This document shows, one piece after another, positions 53,695-61,857 of a stretch of DNA of 64,000 bases (positions are counted from its first letter, which is position 1; each line of letters opens with the position of its first letter). The position numbers and the translations under genes were made by a program. The DNA is from Carboxylicivirga agarovorans (GTDB lineage: Bacteria > Bacteroidota > Bacteroidia > Bacteroidales > Marinilabiliaceae), in NCBI RefSeq assembly GCF_050589845.1, contig NZ_JBNGPA010000002.1, positions 1-64,000 on the forward strand, in the 5' to 3' direction. The notes under the pieces were generated by a model. That model had not been told where the DNA came from, did not search any database, and saw only the letters and a list, made by a program, of their open reading frames with translations.

Positions 53695-54237
53695 ATGGAA
53701 AAAAGGAATAAGGTATTTATAGCAACAAGTTTAGATGGATATATAGCTGATAAGAATGGAGGGCTTGACTGGTTATTCAGTATCCCAAATCCCGATCAGG
53801 TTGATATGGGCTATGTCCCATTTATGAATGAAACAGATGCCATTGTTATGGGACGCGTTACCTTTGAAACGGTTTGCGGTTTCGATTGCCCGTGGCCCTA
53901 TACCAAACCGGTATTTGTATTGAGCAGCTCTTTAAAAAGTGTTCACGATGATTATAAAGATAAGGTCGAACTGGTTAATGGTTCTTTATCAGAAGTTCTT
54001 GAATCGATCAATGCAAAGGGCTATATGCGCTTATACATTGACGGAGGAACAACCATTCAAAGCTTCTTAAAGGAAGATTTGATCGATGATCTGATCATCA
54101 CAACTATTCCTGTATTGCTGGGAGGAGGCTCACCCTTATTTGGTGATTTGGCAAAGCCTCTAAATTTTGAGTTTGTTTCTTCAAAAGTATACCTCGAGAA
54201 AGTTTCGCAGGTGCGTTACCAAAGAAAGCGTGAATAA
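53695..54237 (+). CDS. Dihydrofolate reductase-like protein (RibD C-terminal family)
   Basis: A 180-residue protein of the RibD C-terminal/YyaP type. KVFIATSLDGYIADKNGGLDWL at the start, DAIVMGRVTFETV, and YIDGGTTIQSFLKEDLIDD are characteristic NADPH-binding reductase segments. It probably reduces a pterin- or pyrimidine-like substrate, but members are rarely characterised. A longer frame begins at 53590 inside the barrel gene; the ATG at 53695 (MEKRNKVFIATS) matches the family start and is 43 nt after the preceding stop. Confidence 0.9.
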   Translation: MEKRNKVFIATSLDGYIADKNGGLDWLFSIPNPDQVDMGYVPFMNETDAIVMGRVTFETVCGFDCPWPYTKPVFVLSSSLKSVHDDYKDKVELVNGSLSEVLESINAKGYMRLYIDGGTTIQSFLKEDLIDDLIITTIPVLLGGGSPLFGDLAKPLNFEFVSSKVYLEKVSQVRYQRKRE

Positions 54238-54268
54238 ATACTTAAATAATGCCGATGATGAAGCAGGT

Positions 54269-54748
54269 TTATTTAATGATCTTTTCCAACTCAACATTAT
54301 CTAATACATATACCAAATGCTCATAATCTTTGGCATTAAGTCGTAGTTTCCCCTTGATCTGTATATAATTATCTGTTTCAAGGTTTTTAAAACGCTTTAT
54401 TTGCTCCTCTTTAGGGTTGACTTCAATAATCGTCTCAATGCCTGATCCAGTGCAAAAAAAGCAGCTTTCCATAGGATTATAAGAAATAACAAAGACGCTG
54501 CCTGTAACATCAACCGGCAGGAAAAATCCCTTTATGCTGATCTCTTTGCCGTCAAGCTCTTTCAGGTCTTTACCAAATTTTGGCTTGGGTAAATAAGTGT
54601 TGTAGGTTATTGAATACATGTAGCGGATGTTGACATCCTTGAGTAAGAGGTTCCAAACTGTATCAGAGCCCGGTGTTTGTGCCGGGCTATTGATTGGTAT
54701 TAATAGTGTCAGGAATATAAATACAATAAGTTTTCTCATCATTATCAA
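54269..54748 (-). CDS. Small periplasmic protein of the zinc-linked ABC operon (DUF3299-like)
   Basis: A 159-residue protein with an N-terminal signal peptide (about residues 1-24, ending ...NSPAQ). The pattern DGKEISIKGFFLPVD, then NPMESCFFCTGSGIETIIEV, resembles DUF3299-type periplasmic proteins with a conserved Cys pair. It is the last gene of the minus-strand operon with COG0523 GTPase, ATPase and permease. Similar small proteins accompany MacB-like zinc systems elsewhere as I recall, for instance the Zrg system of Vibrio, which needs checking. It may bind metal or haem through the Cys pair. Confidence 0.75.
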   Translation of the reverse strand: MIMMRKLIVFIFLTLLIPINSPAQTPGSDTVWNLLLKDVNIRYMYSITYNTYLPKPKFGKDLKELDGKEISIKGFFLPVDVTGSVFVISYNPMESCFFCTGSGIETIIEVNPKEEQIKRFKNLETDNYIQIKGKLRLNAKDYEHLVYVLDNVELEKIIK

Positions 54749-54802
54749 TTCTAACAGTTTATGCAGTCTGCAAAATACATTTAAAGATTTTAAAAAAGAG
54801 TA

Positions 54803-56308
54803 TTAAAGCTTATTGAACAGATAGTGAATGTTAGTGTTATAGGCTTTCAATGCAGGTATCAATGCAGCTAAAGCCCCAATTCCAATGGCATACAACAATA
54901 GATAATACTCACCGGCCAGCAAGGATTGAAGCCCATGGAAGTCTATCTGTTCAAAGTAATGTGACAGGCCAACTAATGCTATTCGGGTTGTTATGATTGA
55001 AAGAAACCAGCCGCTAACTGCAAGTATTAAACCGTGAGACAGCAATAACAGTAATGCCTTAAAACGCGAAATGCCAAGGGATCTGAGCAGTGCTATTTCA
55101 TTCAGTTCCTGGTTAAGGCGATTTAGCATATGTATCAACAGGTTAATGGCTGAGAAAATAATGATTATCCAGGCTAATAGTCTGATTGTAGTAAAACCAA
55201 CACCAAGCATTGCCATTAAACGATTGAGTTCAATGGCAGGAGAAGCGGCCTGCATACTCGTATTCTGGTTGATCATGTGCGGAAGGGTTGTCGCTGCCAT
55301 GGGGTTTTTATAAAACACAAGTAAGGCGGTAATCGCTTCGTCGGGCGCCAGTTGCTTTTCTGATATATGTCCACGGTACGCATTGTAAAGGCTCATCTCT
55401 TCGGCAGTCAGTTCCTGGTTGTTGTTGACCTTATTGATGATGCTTTCTATCGATGACTGAGTATCGTGTTCATGCGAATGTTCACCATCGGCATCGTGAT
55501 TATGCTGGCATTCTTCACTATGTTTATGTTCGTCACTTTCATGGTGATCATGCTGGCAATCAGCACCGTGAACATGTGCTTCTTCAGTAGCATGATCATG
55601 CTGACAGTCTTTGCTGTGAATATGATCAATGTCTTCATGGTGATCATGTTGGCAGTCTGCTTCATGCTCGTGTTCGCAGGCACCATGCCCGCCACCATGA
55701 ACAGCCCATACACTCTCTATATTGGTCACGATTATTTTATCAATCACAGAACCGTTTTCATTCATAATGCCCGTGACCGTATAAATATACTCGTCGTGTG
55801 AATGACCAACATCCATAAAGCCATGAACGCCTGTAAACTGATCGCCCGGTCTAAGTCCTTTGTGATATGCCACTTTAGAACCTATAACCACATCCATTAC
55901 TTTTTTATTCCATTGTCCGTCTGCCAGCTTTGCTTTATAGAGTTGTGCGTACTCACTGTTTGAGCCAACTATTCGGTAGCCTTTGTAGTTATCGCCCAAT
56001 GCAATGGGTACTGCCTTTTTTACGAGTGGGTGCTGTTTAACTCTTTCAGCATCTTGCAAACTAATGTTACCGGTAGGGTTATCGGCATGAAATACGGACG
56101 ACAATACCAATTGTAATGGACTGCCTTTGGCTCCTATAACCATATCAATGCCGGCAATGTCATTTTCCATACGTTGTTGGGCATGGTCTTCAAAATGCAT
56201 AAGCACAGAGATAATGCTCATGCCAATGGTAAACATGACAATACTTAGTGTGGTGTTAAAAGGTTTAGCCCTTAGTTGTGAGGTGGCTAATTTTAGTATT
56301 TCTCTCAT
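54803..56308 (-). CDS. ABC transporter permease with His-rich metal-binding loop (FtsX/MacB-like)
   Basis: A 501-residue FtsX-type permease. The first membrane helix is near residues 18-38, followed by a large extracytoplasmic domain (about 40-370) and three more helices (about 375-395, 420-445, 470-490). Residues about 204-282 hold four tandem repeats of roughly 17 residues built around D/E-C-Q-H-D/N-H with additional H-x-H, giving dozens of His plus a Cys per unit. This looks like a zinc or other transition-metal trap. The gene starts 2 nt after the ATPase stop. It does not look like a lipoprotein sorter because of this loop and the GTPase neighbour. Confidence 0.88.
   Translation of the reverse strand: MREILKLATSQLRAKPFNTTLSIVMFTIGMSIISVLMHFEDHAQQRMENDIAGIDMVIGAKGSPLQLVLSSVFHADNPTGNISLQDAERVKQHPLVKKAVPIALGDNYKGYRIVGSNSEYAQLYKAKLADGQWNKKVMDVVIGSKVAYHKGLRPGDQFTGVHGFMDVGHSHDEYIYTVTGIMNENGSVIDKIIVTNIESVWAVHGGGHGACEHEHEADCQHDHHEDIDHIHSKDCQHDHATEEAHVHGADCQHDHHESDEHKHSEECQHNHDADGEHSHEHDTQSSIESIINKVNNNQELTAEEMSLYNAYRGHISEKQLAPDEAITALLVFYKNPMAATTLPHMINQNTSMQAASPAIELNRLMAMLGVGFTTIRLLAWIIIIFSAINLLIHMLNRLNQELNEIALLRSLGISRFKALLLLLSHGLILAVSGWFLSIITTRIALVGLSHYFEQIDFHGLQSLLAGEYYLLLYAIGIGALAALIPALKAYNTNIHYLFNKL
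55463..55699 (-). repeat. Tandem repeats coding for the His-rich loop
   Basis: About 237 nt inside the permease gene encode the four His/Cys-rich units. The DNA is itself repetitive (recurring ATGATCATG-like and TGGCAATC-like words), so copy number can vary by slippage and between strains. Confidence 0.75.
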
Positions 56309-56310
56309 GT

Positions 56311-56940
56311 TTATCCTAATTGAATGGCGTTTTTGAATTGTTCATTGAAACGATTGTCGTGAGTGGCGATCAGCAAGGTGATAGCATGCTGATCGCACAA
56401 CTTTGAAATACTGTTTATAAATCGCTGGCAATTGGTGTCATCAAGACTCGAGGTCGGTTCATCGGCCAGAATTACTTTGGGCTCATTAACCAATGCTCGT
56501 GCTATAGAAAAGCGTTGCTGCTCACCCTGGCTTAATTCATGTGGCATTTTATCGATCAGAGCCGATATGCCCAGTTCATCTGTTAGCTGAAGTATAGTGG
56601 TTTTGTCAATGGCATGACCTGCCAGTTTTTTACCAATAACCAGGTTGTTGTACATGTTTATTGAAGAGATAAACAGGTTCTTTTGAAATATTAAGCCAAT
56701 TGATGTGGCCCTGAACTGATCTTGTTGAGCCTGAGATAACTGGTTTATAATTACATTATCGATGGAAATGGTGCCAGCCGATGGACTAAGAATACCTGAT
56801 AACATGTGCAACAGGGTTGTTTTGCCTGTGCCTGAATGCCCCTTTAGCAACCATTGCTGACCTTTTTCAATATGCATATCTTTAAAGGTCAGTTGCTTTC
56901 CTCCTTTATAATTAATTGTTAGATCCCTGGTATATATCAT
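56311..56940 (-). CDS. ABC transporter ATPase (LolD/MacB-like)
   Basis: A 209-residue ATP-binding subunit. Walker A is KGHSGTGKTTLLHML (near residue 33), the signature is LSQGEQQRFSIARAL, and Walker B is VILADEPTSSLDD. It powers the permease encoded 2 nt downstream. It is of the MacB/LolD mechanotransmission class, which works on extracytoplasmic substrates rather than by classical import. Confidence 0.93.
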   Translation of the reverse strand: MIYTRDLTINYKGGKQLTFKDMHIEKGQQWLLKGHSGTGKTTLLHMLSGILSPSAGTISIDNVIINQLSQAQQDQFRATSIGLIFQKNLFISSINMYNNLVIGKKLAGHAIDKTTILQLTDELGISALIDKMPHELSQGEQQRFSIARALVNEPKVILADEPTSSLDDTNCQRFINSISKLCDQHAITLLIATHDNRFNEQFKNAIQLG

Positions 56941-56953
56941 TGATTCAATGTTT

Positions 56954-57958
56954 TTATTGCTGGTTTACAGGAATAGGGTTTACTAATGTTTGCATTAAAC
57001 TGCTTTCAATCATTTCCCGGTCGATGTATTTCCCGATAAAAATAAACTTATTAAAGTGTTGTTCGTTGCTCCAGGCTTTCCCGTATTCTAACTGATAGGA
57101 TGTGCCTATGGACTGAAATACCAGTTTTTGTTTTGATTCAGTGGTGCTTAATATACCCTTTGCTCTAAAAACAGCATGGCTGTTGAAAAATAAAAAGCCT
57201 TTCATCCACGATTCAAACTTTTCCATGTCAATGTCTCCACTAATGAGAAAGCCTTCAGCTGTAATGTCATGACGTCCCAATAGTTGACTGGTATCCAGCT
57301 TTAAACCATTTGCAAATGGGAAATCTGCCGTTTTTTGCTCTATGGCCTCACTGGTGAAGTAATAGTTATCAAGTATACTGATTTCACTGATGTTTGAATA
57401 GCTCACTTTGTGAATCCGGGACATGGGGTTAATGGCTGCTATTAATTGCTGCAGGTCCTGCAAATATGATTTCTGTACCGAATCAGCTTTATTGATCAGT
57501 GTAATATCAGCCAGTGCAAGTTGCTTCCTTACTTCAGGCTGGTCATTAATGAAATCTTCAATATTCACGGCATCAGCCACGCATATCACACTATCAATAA
57601 CAAACTTTTGCTGGATCGCTTCCGTGGCAATAAAAGTACCGATAACCGAATCGGGATTGGCAATGCCGGTTGTTTCAATCAGCAGGTGATCAAATTGATG
57701 GGGGCTGTTCAGTAACTTGTTGATGGTATTAACAAAGCCATCTTGCAGTGAACAACAAATGCAGCCATTGTTTAATTCAAATATAGCATCACTTTCGCCC
57801 AAAATAAGATCACCATCAATGCCAACATCACCACATTCATTCTCTATAATGGCAAATTTCTTATGGTGGAATTGCTTCACAATATTGTTGAGCAAGGTGG
57901 TTTTGCCACTTCCTAAAAAGCCTGTGATGATCGTTACCGGGATCTTATTTTTAATCAT
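56954..57958 (-). CDS. COG0523 GTPase, zinc-type metallochaperone
   Basis: A 334-residue G3E GTPase of the COG0523 family. Walker A is GFLGSGKTTLLNNI. The metal-binding CxCC motif is in ELNNGCICCSLQDGF. ETTGIANPDSVIG and INKAD (base recognition) follow. Members insert or deliver zinc or other metals under limitation and are often controlled by Zur. The ATG at 57958 (MIKNKIPVTII) gives the usual family start; an upstream ATG at 57997 adds 13 residues and lies within the operator. It is first in the operon. Confidence 0.92.
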   Translation of the reverse strand: MIKNKIPVTIITGFLGSGKTTLLNNIVKQFHHKKFAIIENECGDVGIDGDLILGESDAIFELNNGCICCSLQDGFVNTINKLLNSPHQFDHLLIETTGIANPDSVIGTFIATEAIQQKFVIDSVICVADAVNIEDFINDQPEVRKQLALADITLINKADSVQKSYLQDLQQLIAAINPMSRIHKVSYSNISEISILDNYYFTSEAIEQKTADFPFANGLKLDTSQLLGRHDITAEGFLISGDIDMEKFESWMKGFLFFNSHAVFRAKGILSTTESKQKLVFQSIGTSYQLEYGKAWSNEQHFNKFIFIGKYIDREMIESSLMQTLVNPIPVNQQ

Positions 57959-57981
57959 TATTCGTGTTTGTGTGTTGTAAA

Positions 57982-57996
57982 TGCAACAGTGTTGCA
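57982..57996. promoter_or_regulatory. Palindromic operator candidate, Zur-like position
   Basis: TGCAACA-G-TGTTGCA is a perfect 7-1-7 palindrome 23 nt upstream of the GTPase start. It overlaps the -7 box (57995-58002, minus) by two bases, so a bound repressor would block transcription. Given the operon content, a Fur-family zinc sensor is the best guess. No regulator gene is in view. Confidence 0.6.
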
Positions 57997-58025
57997 AAAA
58001 TAGGTTTTATTCATTAACCCTGAAA
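57995..58025 (-). promoter_or_regulatory. Promoter of the zinc-linked operon
   Basis: On the minus strand, TATTTTTG (58002-57995) matches TAnnTTTG. TTTC lies 19 nt upstream (58025-58022), one mismatch from the -33 box TTTG. The start point would be near 57988, inside the palindrome. Confidence 0.55.
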
Positions 58026-58494
58026 GAGCGATTTTGTTAATGAAGTTTTAAAAAATAGCCATTAATCTTTGTCAAGTCAATATTACGATGCATATAGTGT
58101 GCCAGCAGAACATACGGCAGGCATCGTAATTGATAATTTATCAGATTAAGAGTAGGTGATAGCTTGTCTGGTTATTTGATCGTTAACTTAACAAATCAAT
58201 TAAAAGATGAGTAGTGAGTAGTGAACATTGAGACAATCTGGGCTAAGCATGAGCACCACAAAAGTTAATTGGGTTAATAGCTTGACAAATTAACAAAACC
58301 ACAGCTTACCATTTCTCAATTAGTTTAAACCACGCCCGGCTGCACAGTCATGTAAATAAAACCGGTGCAACATTAATTGTTATTCCATGATTTTCAGTTC
58401 AATGCACCGAAATAACGAATGCCATGTTGTTTAGTCGTTAGACCGTTAGCTATCCGGGTTCATCAAGTCTGCAATGTACAACACTATTGGTAAC
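58026..58494. other. Intergenic region, no gene seen
   Basis: About 470 nt between the zinc operon promoter and the M16 terminator. No credible gene or RNA is visible. It holds only short direct repeats (for instance AGTAGTG twice near 58211-58224). Confidence 0.5.
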
Positions 58495-58523
58495 AAAAAA
58501 GGCAACCGATTGGCTGCCTTTTT
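58495..58523 (-). terminator. Terminator of the large M16 peptidase gene
   Basis: On the minus strand, GGCAGCC, a 4-nt loop and GGTTGCC pair in 7 bp (one G-U), flanked by A and T tracts, 20 nt after the stop codon. Confidence 0.88.
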
Positions 58524-58542
58524 CTTATGCTTACGTTAAGTA

Positions 58543-61356
58543 TTAGTCCTCAGCCGGGACAAATACTACTTCTATTTTATCAGCTTTCTTAAAGAACTTC
58601 TTAGCTAATTTCTTAATGTCTTTAGGACTCATTCCTTCAACAACATCTTCATAGTTTTCAGCCAATGTCATGTTGATGCCGTTAACATAGTAACTGCGGA
58701 TATTACTCATCCAGTAATTATTCTGCTCTTTGCTTTCGGCACGGCTTTTAAGGATGTTCTTACGTGTTTTGTCCAGATCTTCAATTGTAGCACCCGACTT
58801 GATCAATTTATCAATTTCGGCATATACCAAAGGAATCAGGTCATTGGCACGGTCAGGATCACAATCGAACTGAATAGCAACAGTTCCTTCTGATTGAGGA
58901 TAATGACTTGTAGAAGCATTAACGCCTACGCCATAGGTTCCTCCTTCTTTTTCACGAATACTCTCAGTATAACGTAAACGAAGTACGGCACTGATAAATG
59001 ATAATCCAATGCGGTTTTCAGGTGTGTAATCCAAATCACCGTTGTAATATATCTGAACCGTCGCTTTAGGCTCTGATAATTTAACAGGTATTGTCTTTTT
59101 AGTTACTCCTTCAGGACCATTAACATTGTTATCTCTCCAGTTTTCTCTTTCATCATTCGATGAAATGGCACCCAGGTATTTGGCAGCCATTTCTTTGGCA
59201 ACTTCTTTTTCAATATCCCCTACAATGAAGAAAGTAAAGTCAGCAGCGTTACTGATGCGCTCTTTATAGATCTCCTCCATTCGGTCAAATGAAACTTTTT
59301 CTAGGTACTCAGTGCCAAAGATCAGGTTACGCTCATGGTAGTTAGAGCGAATTTGACTAATACTGTCCTGCATGATCTTTTTAGGATTGTCACCCATATT
59401 AGCTACATAAGCCATATAGCGAGCCATAAGTGCATTATAGGCTTCTTCGTCGAAACGAGGCTGCTCAAAGTGCAGGTAAGCCAGCTGCATCATTGTTTCA
59501 AAATCCTGGGTACGACTGCTACCAGAGATTGACTCAGATAATCCGCTAATGTCAAATCCTACCTTCGCGTTTTTACCAGTCAATGCTTTTTGCAGGGCAA
59601 CAGCATCGTAATTGCCAATACCAAAGGCAGGAATAAAGTCAGAAGCCATGCTTGCTGATGGCAGGTCAGCCACATCATACAATGATGAACCTCCTTTACT
59701 GTAGCTGCTTAGTGCTACCTGGTTTTTGTTATAGTTAGCATAGCGATAAACAACTTTGGTGTTGTTGTTTAATGTCCACTCAAAAGCGTCAAACTCAGGC
59801 AATGCACGCTCAGATACCACTTTGCCTTCAACTGGTAATTCCTCAACCAGTGAAGAGCTTACCGCTTCATCAACATAGGCTGTAATGGCAGCGTTATTCT
59901 CAACTTTTTCAACAATGGCTAATGCCTCGGCCTTATTCAGGTGCTTCACGCCTTCTTTCTCAGGACCTGTAACAATGATCACACGGTTTTCTTGAGTGTA
60001 CATTGAATTGAAGTAGGCTTTTAACTCTTCAGTTGTGATAGCCGGAATAATAGCCTGGGCGAATTTGAATTCGTACTCAATACCGGGCATTGGTACGTTT
60101 TCAAGGTACAGTGAAGCTATTTCTTTACAGTAACTGTCGTGCGAAATCTTATCGCGCTGCTTGTAATAGTTTTCATATCCCATCTGCATTTGTGCTTTCA
60201 TACGCTCCAGCTCACCTTCGGTAAAACCATAGCGCTTAACACGCTCAACCTCTGTAAGGATCGCTTCGAAAGCTTTAGCTTCTTCATTCTCTTTAGCGGT
60301 GGCGTTGATGCTCATTAATGAAACTGTTCTTGGGTAATCAGAGAAACCAACAGAACCATTAATAAATGGAGGATTTCCTTTTTGTAACAGCTCGTTGATA
60401 CGTGTACTGATCATGCTTTTGATCAGGCTACGCATGTAGTTAGTCTTAAGTGTGTTGTGGTTTTTATCAGCAGCTGCTTCTGCCTGGTGACGCACATACA
60501 ATGCCACGCTTGACTGTGGATTTTCTTTATCTAAAGCCAGTTTGAAAGTAGTTTCAGCTTTAGGCTCCACCATTACTTCGTAGCGTTCTTTTGGATTGTC
60601 AACGGCAGGTATCTTTGAGAAAAGCTCAATTACCTTTTTCTCCATTTCATCAGCATCAAAATCACCTACAACGGCAATAGCTTGCAGATCGGTGCGATAC
60701 CAGTCGTGATAAAAACGACGTAACTCATCGTACTCAAAGCCTTTGATAACATCCAATTCACCAATAACATCGCGCTCGCCATACTTGGAATTGTTCAGCA
60801 ATGCAGGCATCATCTGGTTGCGTGTTCTGAAACCGGCATCACGACGTGTACGCCACTCTTCAGAAATAACACCGCGTTCAGCATCAATTTCTTCCTCCTC
60901 AAGCAACAGGTAATTAGACCAGTCGTGTAAGATCAGCAAACAAGTGTCCATAAGTCCGTTAGGAGCTACAGGTACATTTGAAATGTTATAAACAGTCTCA
61001 TCCTGAGCTGTATAGGCGTTAATGTTACGTCCAAAAGCAATACCGTGCTTCTCAAGGGATGAGATAACGCCTTTGCCAGGGAAATGCTTGGTGCCATTAA
61101 AAGCCATATGCTCTAAAAAGTGAGCTAATCCGTCTTGTGAATCATCTTCAAGTATACCACCTACATTTTGAATAATGTAGAAGCTGGCACGTTCTTTAGG
61201 CTCTTGATTGTGACGGATGTAGTAGGTCATCCCGTTATCAAGTACGCCTGTGCGGACTTCAGGATCGACCGGTACAGGTGCGTTTAAATCAAACTGAGCA
61301 CTTGCAGTACCAGAAAAGATACACAAAGCCAGTAAAAAAAATAAAAATTGCTTCAT
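58543..61356 (-). CDS. Secreted M16 family zinc protease, two-module
   Basis: A 937-residue protein with a signal peptide (MKQFLFFLLALCIFSGTASA). The N-terminal active module has HFLEHMAFNGT (HxxEH near residue 86) with the distal Glu in RGVISEEW. The C-terminal module has the usual R/Y-containing substrate loop region (YGVGVNASTSHYPQ). This two-module PqqL-like architecture is common in Bacteroidota, in the periplasm, where it degrades peptides after import or signal-peptide removal. Length is normal. A 500-nt upstream region with repeats separates it from the cytochrome gene. Confidence 0.93.
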   Translation of the reverse strand: MKQFLFFLLALCIFSGTASAQFDLNAPVPVDPEVRTGVLDNGMTYYIRHNQEPKERASFYIIQNVGGILEDDSQDGLAHFLEHMAFNGTKHFPGKGVISSLEKHGIAFGRNINAYTAQDETVYNISNVPVAPNGLMDTCLLILHDWSNYLLLEEEEIDAERGVISEEWRTRRDAGFRTRNQMMPALLNNSKYGERDVIGELDVIKGFEYDELRRFYHDWYRTDLQAIAVVGDFDADEMEKKVIELFSKIPAVDNPKERYEVMVEPKAETTFKLALDKENPQSSVALYVRHQAEAAADKNHNTLKTNYMRSLIKSMISTRINELLQKGNPPFINGSVGFSDYPRTVSLMSINATAKENEEAKAFEAILTEVERVKRYGFTEGELERMKAQMQMGYENYYKQRDKISHDSYCKEIASLYLENVPMPGIEYEFKFAQAIIPAITTEELKAYFNSMYTQENRVIIVTGPEKEGVKHLNKAEALAIVEKVENNAAITAYVDEAVSSSLVEELPVEGKVVSERALPEFDAFEWTLNNNTKVVYRYANYNKNQVALSSYSKGGSSLYDVADLPSASMASDFIPAFGIGNYDAVALQKALTGKNAKVGFDISGLSESISGSSRTQDFETMMQLAYLHFEQPRFDEEAYNALMARYMAYVANMGDNPKKIMQDSISQIRSNYHERNLIFGTEYLEKVSFDRMEEIYKERISNAADFTFFIVGDIEKEVAKEMAAKYLGAISSNDERENWRDNNVNGPEGVTKKTIPVKLSEPKATVQIYYNGDLDYTPENRIGLSFISAVLRLRYTESIREKEGGTYGVGVNASTSHYPQSEGTVAIQFDCDPDRANDLIPLVYAEIDKLIKSGATIEDLDKTRKNILKSRAESKEQNNYWMSNIRSYYVNGINMTLAENYEDVVEGMSPKDIKKLAKKFFKKADKIEVVFVPAED

Positions 61357-61596
61357 TTGGTTAGTTTTTAATTCACTTGCAGCATAGCAAGCAGATATAA
61401 TTATTTAACTGAATTCAAATTAGTGTTTGTTTATAAAGCGCAATTACTGCTTGAAGGTTCAAACACCTTGCTTTATAGACAGACATTATTATAGTCTTGT
61501 AGAAATGGGACATGCTATGGCTTATACACTGTAAGTTATAACACACGGCAAATATATTCTTTTTGCGAGATATTAAAACATGATATTATGCACTCA

Positions 61597-61664
61597 ACTA
61601 CCATAAATAACGAGTTTAGGGTTAATTAAGGTTAATGGCACTACTGTATGGCAGTTATGGTAGT
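61597..61664. repeat. Perfect 10-bp inverted repeat with 48-nt spacer
   Basis: ACTACCATAA (61597-61606) and TTATGGTAGT (61655-61664). It could form the base of a large stem-loop in the transcript or be a paired binding site. Confidence 0.5.
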
Positions 61665-61690
61665 AACCTGCAAAAATGACTTTTCGCTTC

Positions 61691-61806
61691 ACATCGAAAG
61701 CTTTAACCTTTGAGGCCAAAAGGTAGTACCTTTCGATGTAAAAGGTTTAACCTTTCGATGCAAAAGCAAGTACCTTTTATTACAAAAGGTTTAACCTTTT
61801 GAGGTG
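61691..61806. repeat. Array of five 22-23-nt palindromic units
   Basis: Five consecutive units (starting near 61694, 61717, 61740, 61762 and 61784) share the dyad core AAAGGT-TTA-ACCTTT with variations, followed by TCGATGT, TTATTAC or TGAGGTG. The first two units also nest into one larger hairpin: ACATCGAAAG (61691-61700) with CTTTCGATGT (61730-61739), enclosing ACCTTT/AAAGGT. It is not a CRISPR (no spacers, units vary). Confidence 0.75.
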
Positions 61807-61857
61807 CTTTTCAGAGAGGGAGGAAAGAGACGTAAAATTTTAATGGTTTTTGATCTT

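Larger units (their letters stand above)
61357..61857. other. 501-nt intergenic region rich in inverted repeats
   Basis: Between two minus-strand genes. It holds the far-spaced dyad 61597-61664 and the palindromic repeat array 61691-61806. No gene is visible. It must contain both the end of the cytochrome transcript and the promoter of the M16 gene. Confidence 0.6.

Noticed and set aside
55466..55801. Plus-strand frame of 111 codons opposite the permease gene
   Set aside because: Antisense of the His-rich repeats, giving a Met/Phe/Val-rich pseudo-protein with no support.
61691..61806. CRISPR array
   Set aside because: Units are contiguous palindromes without unique spacers, and no cas genes are present.
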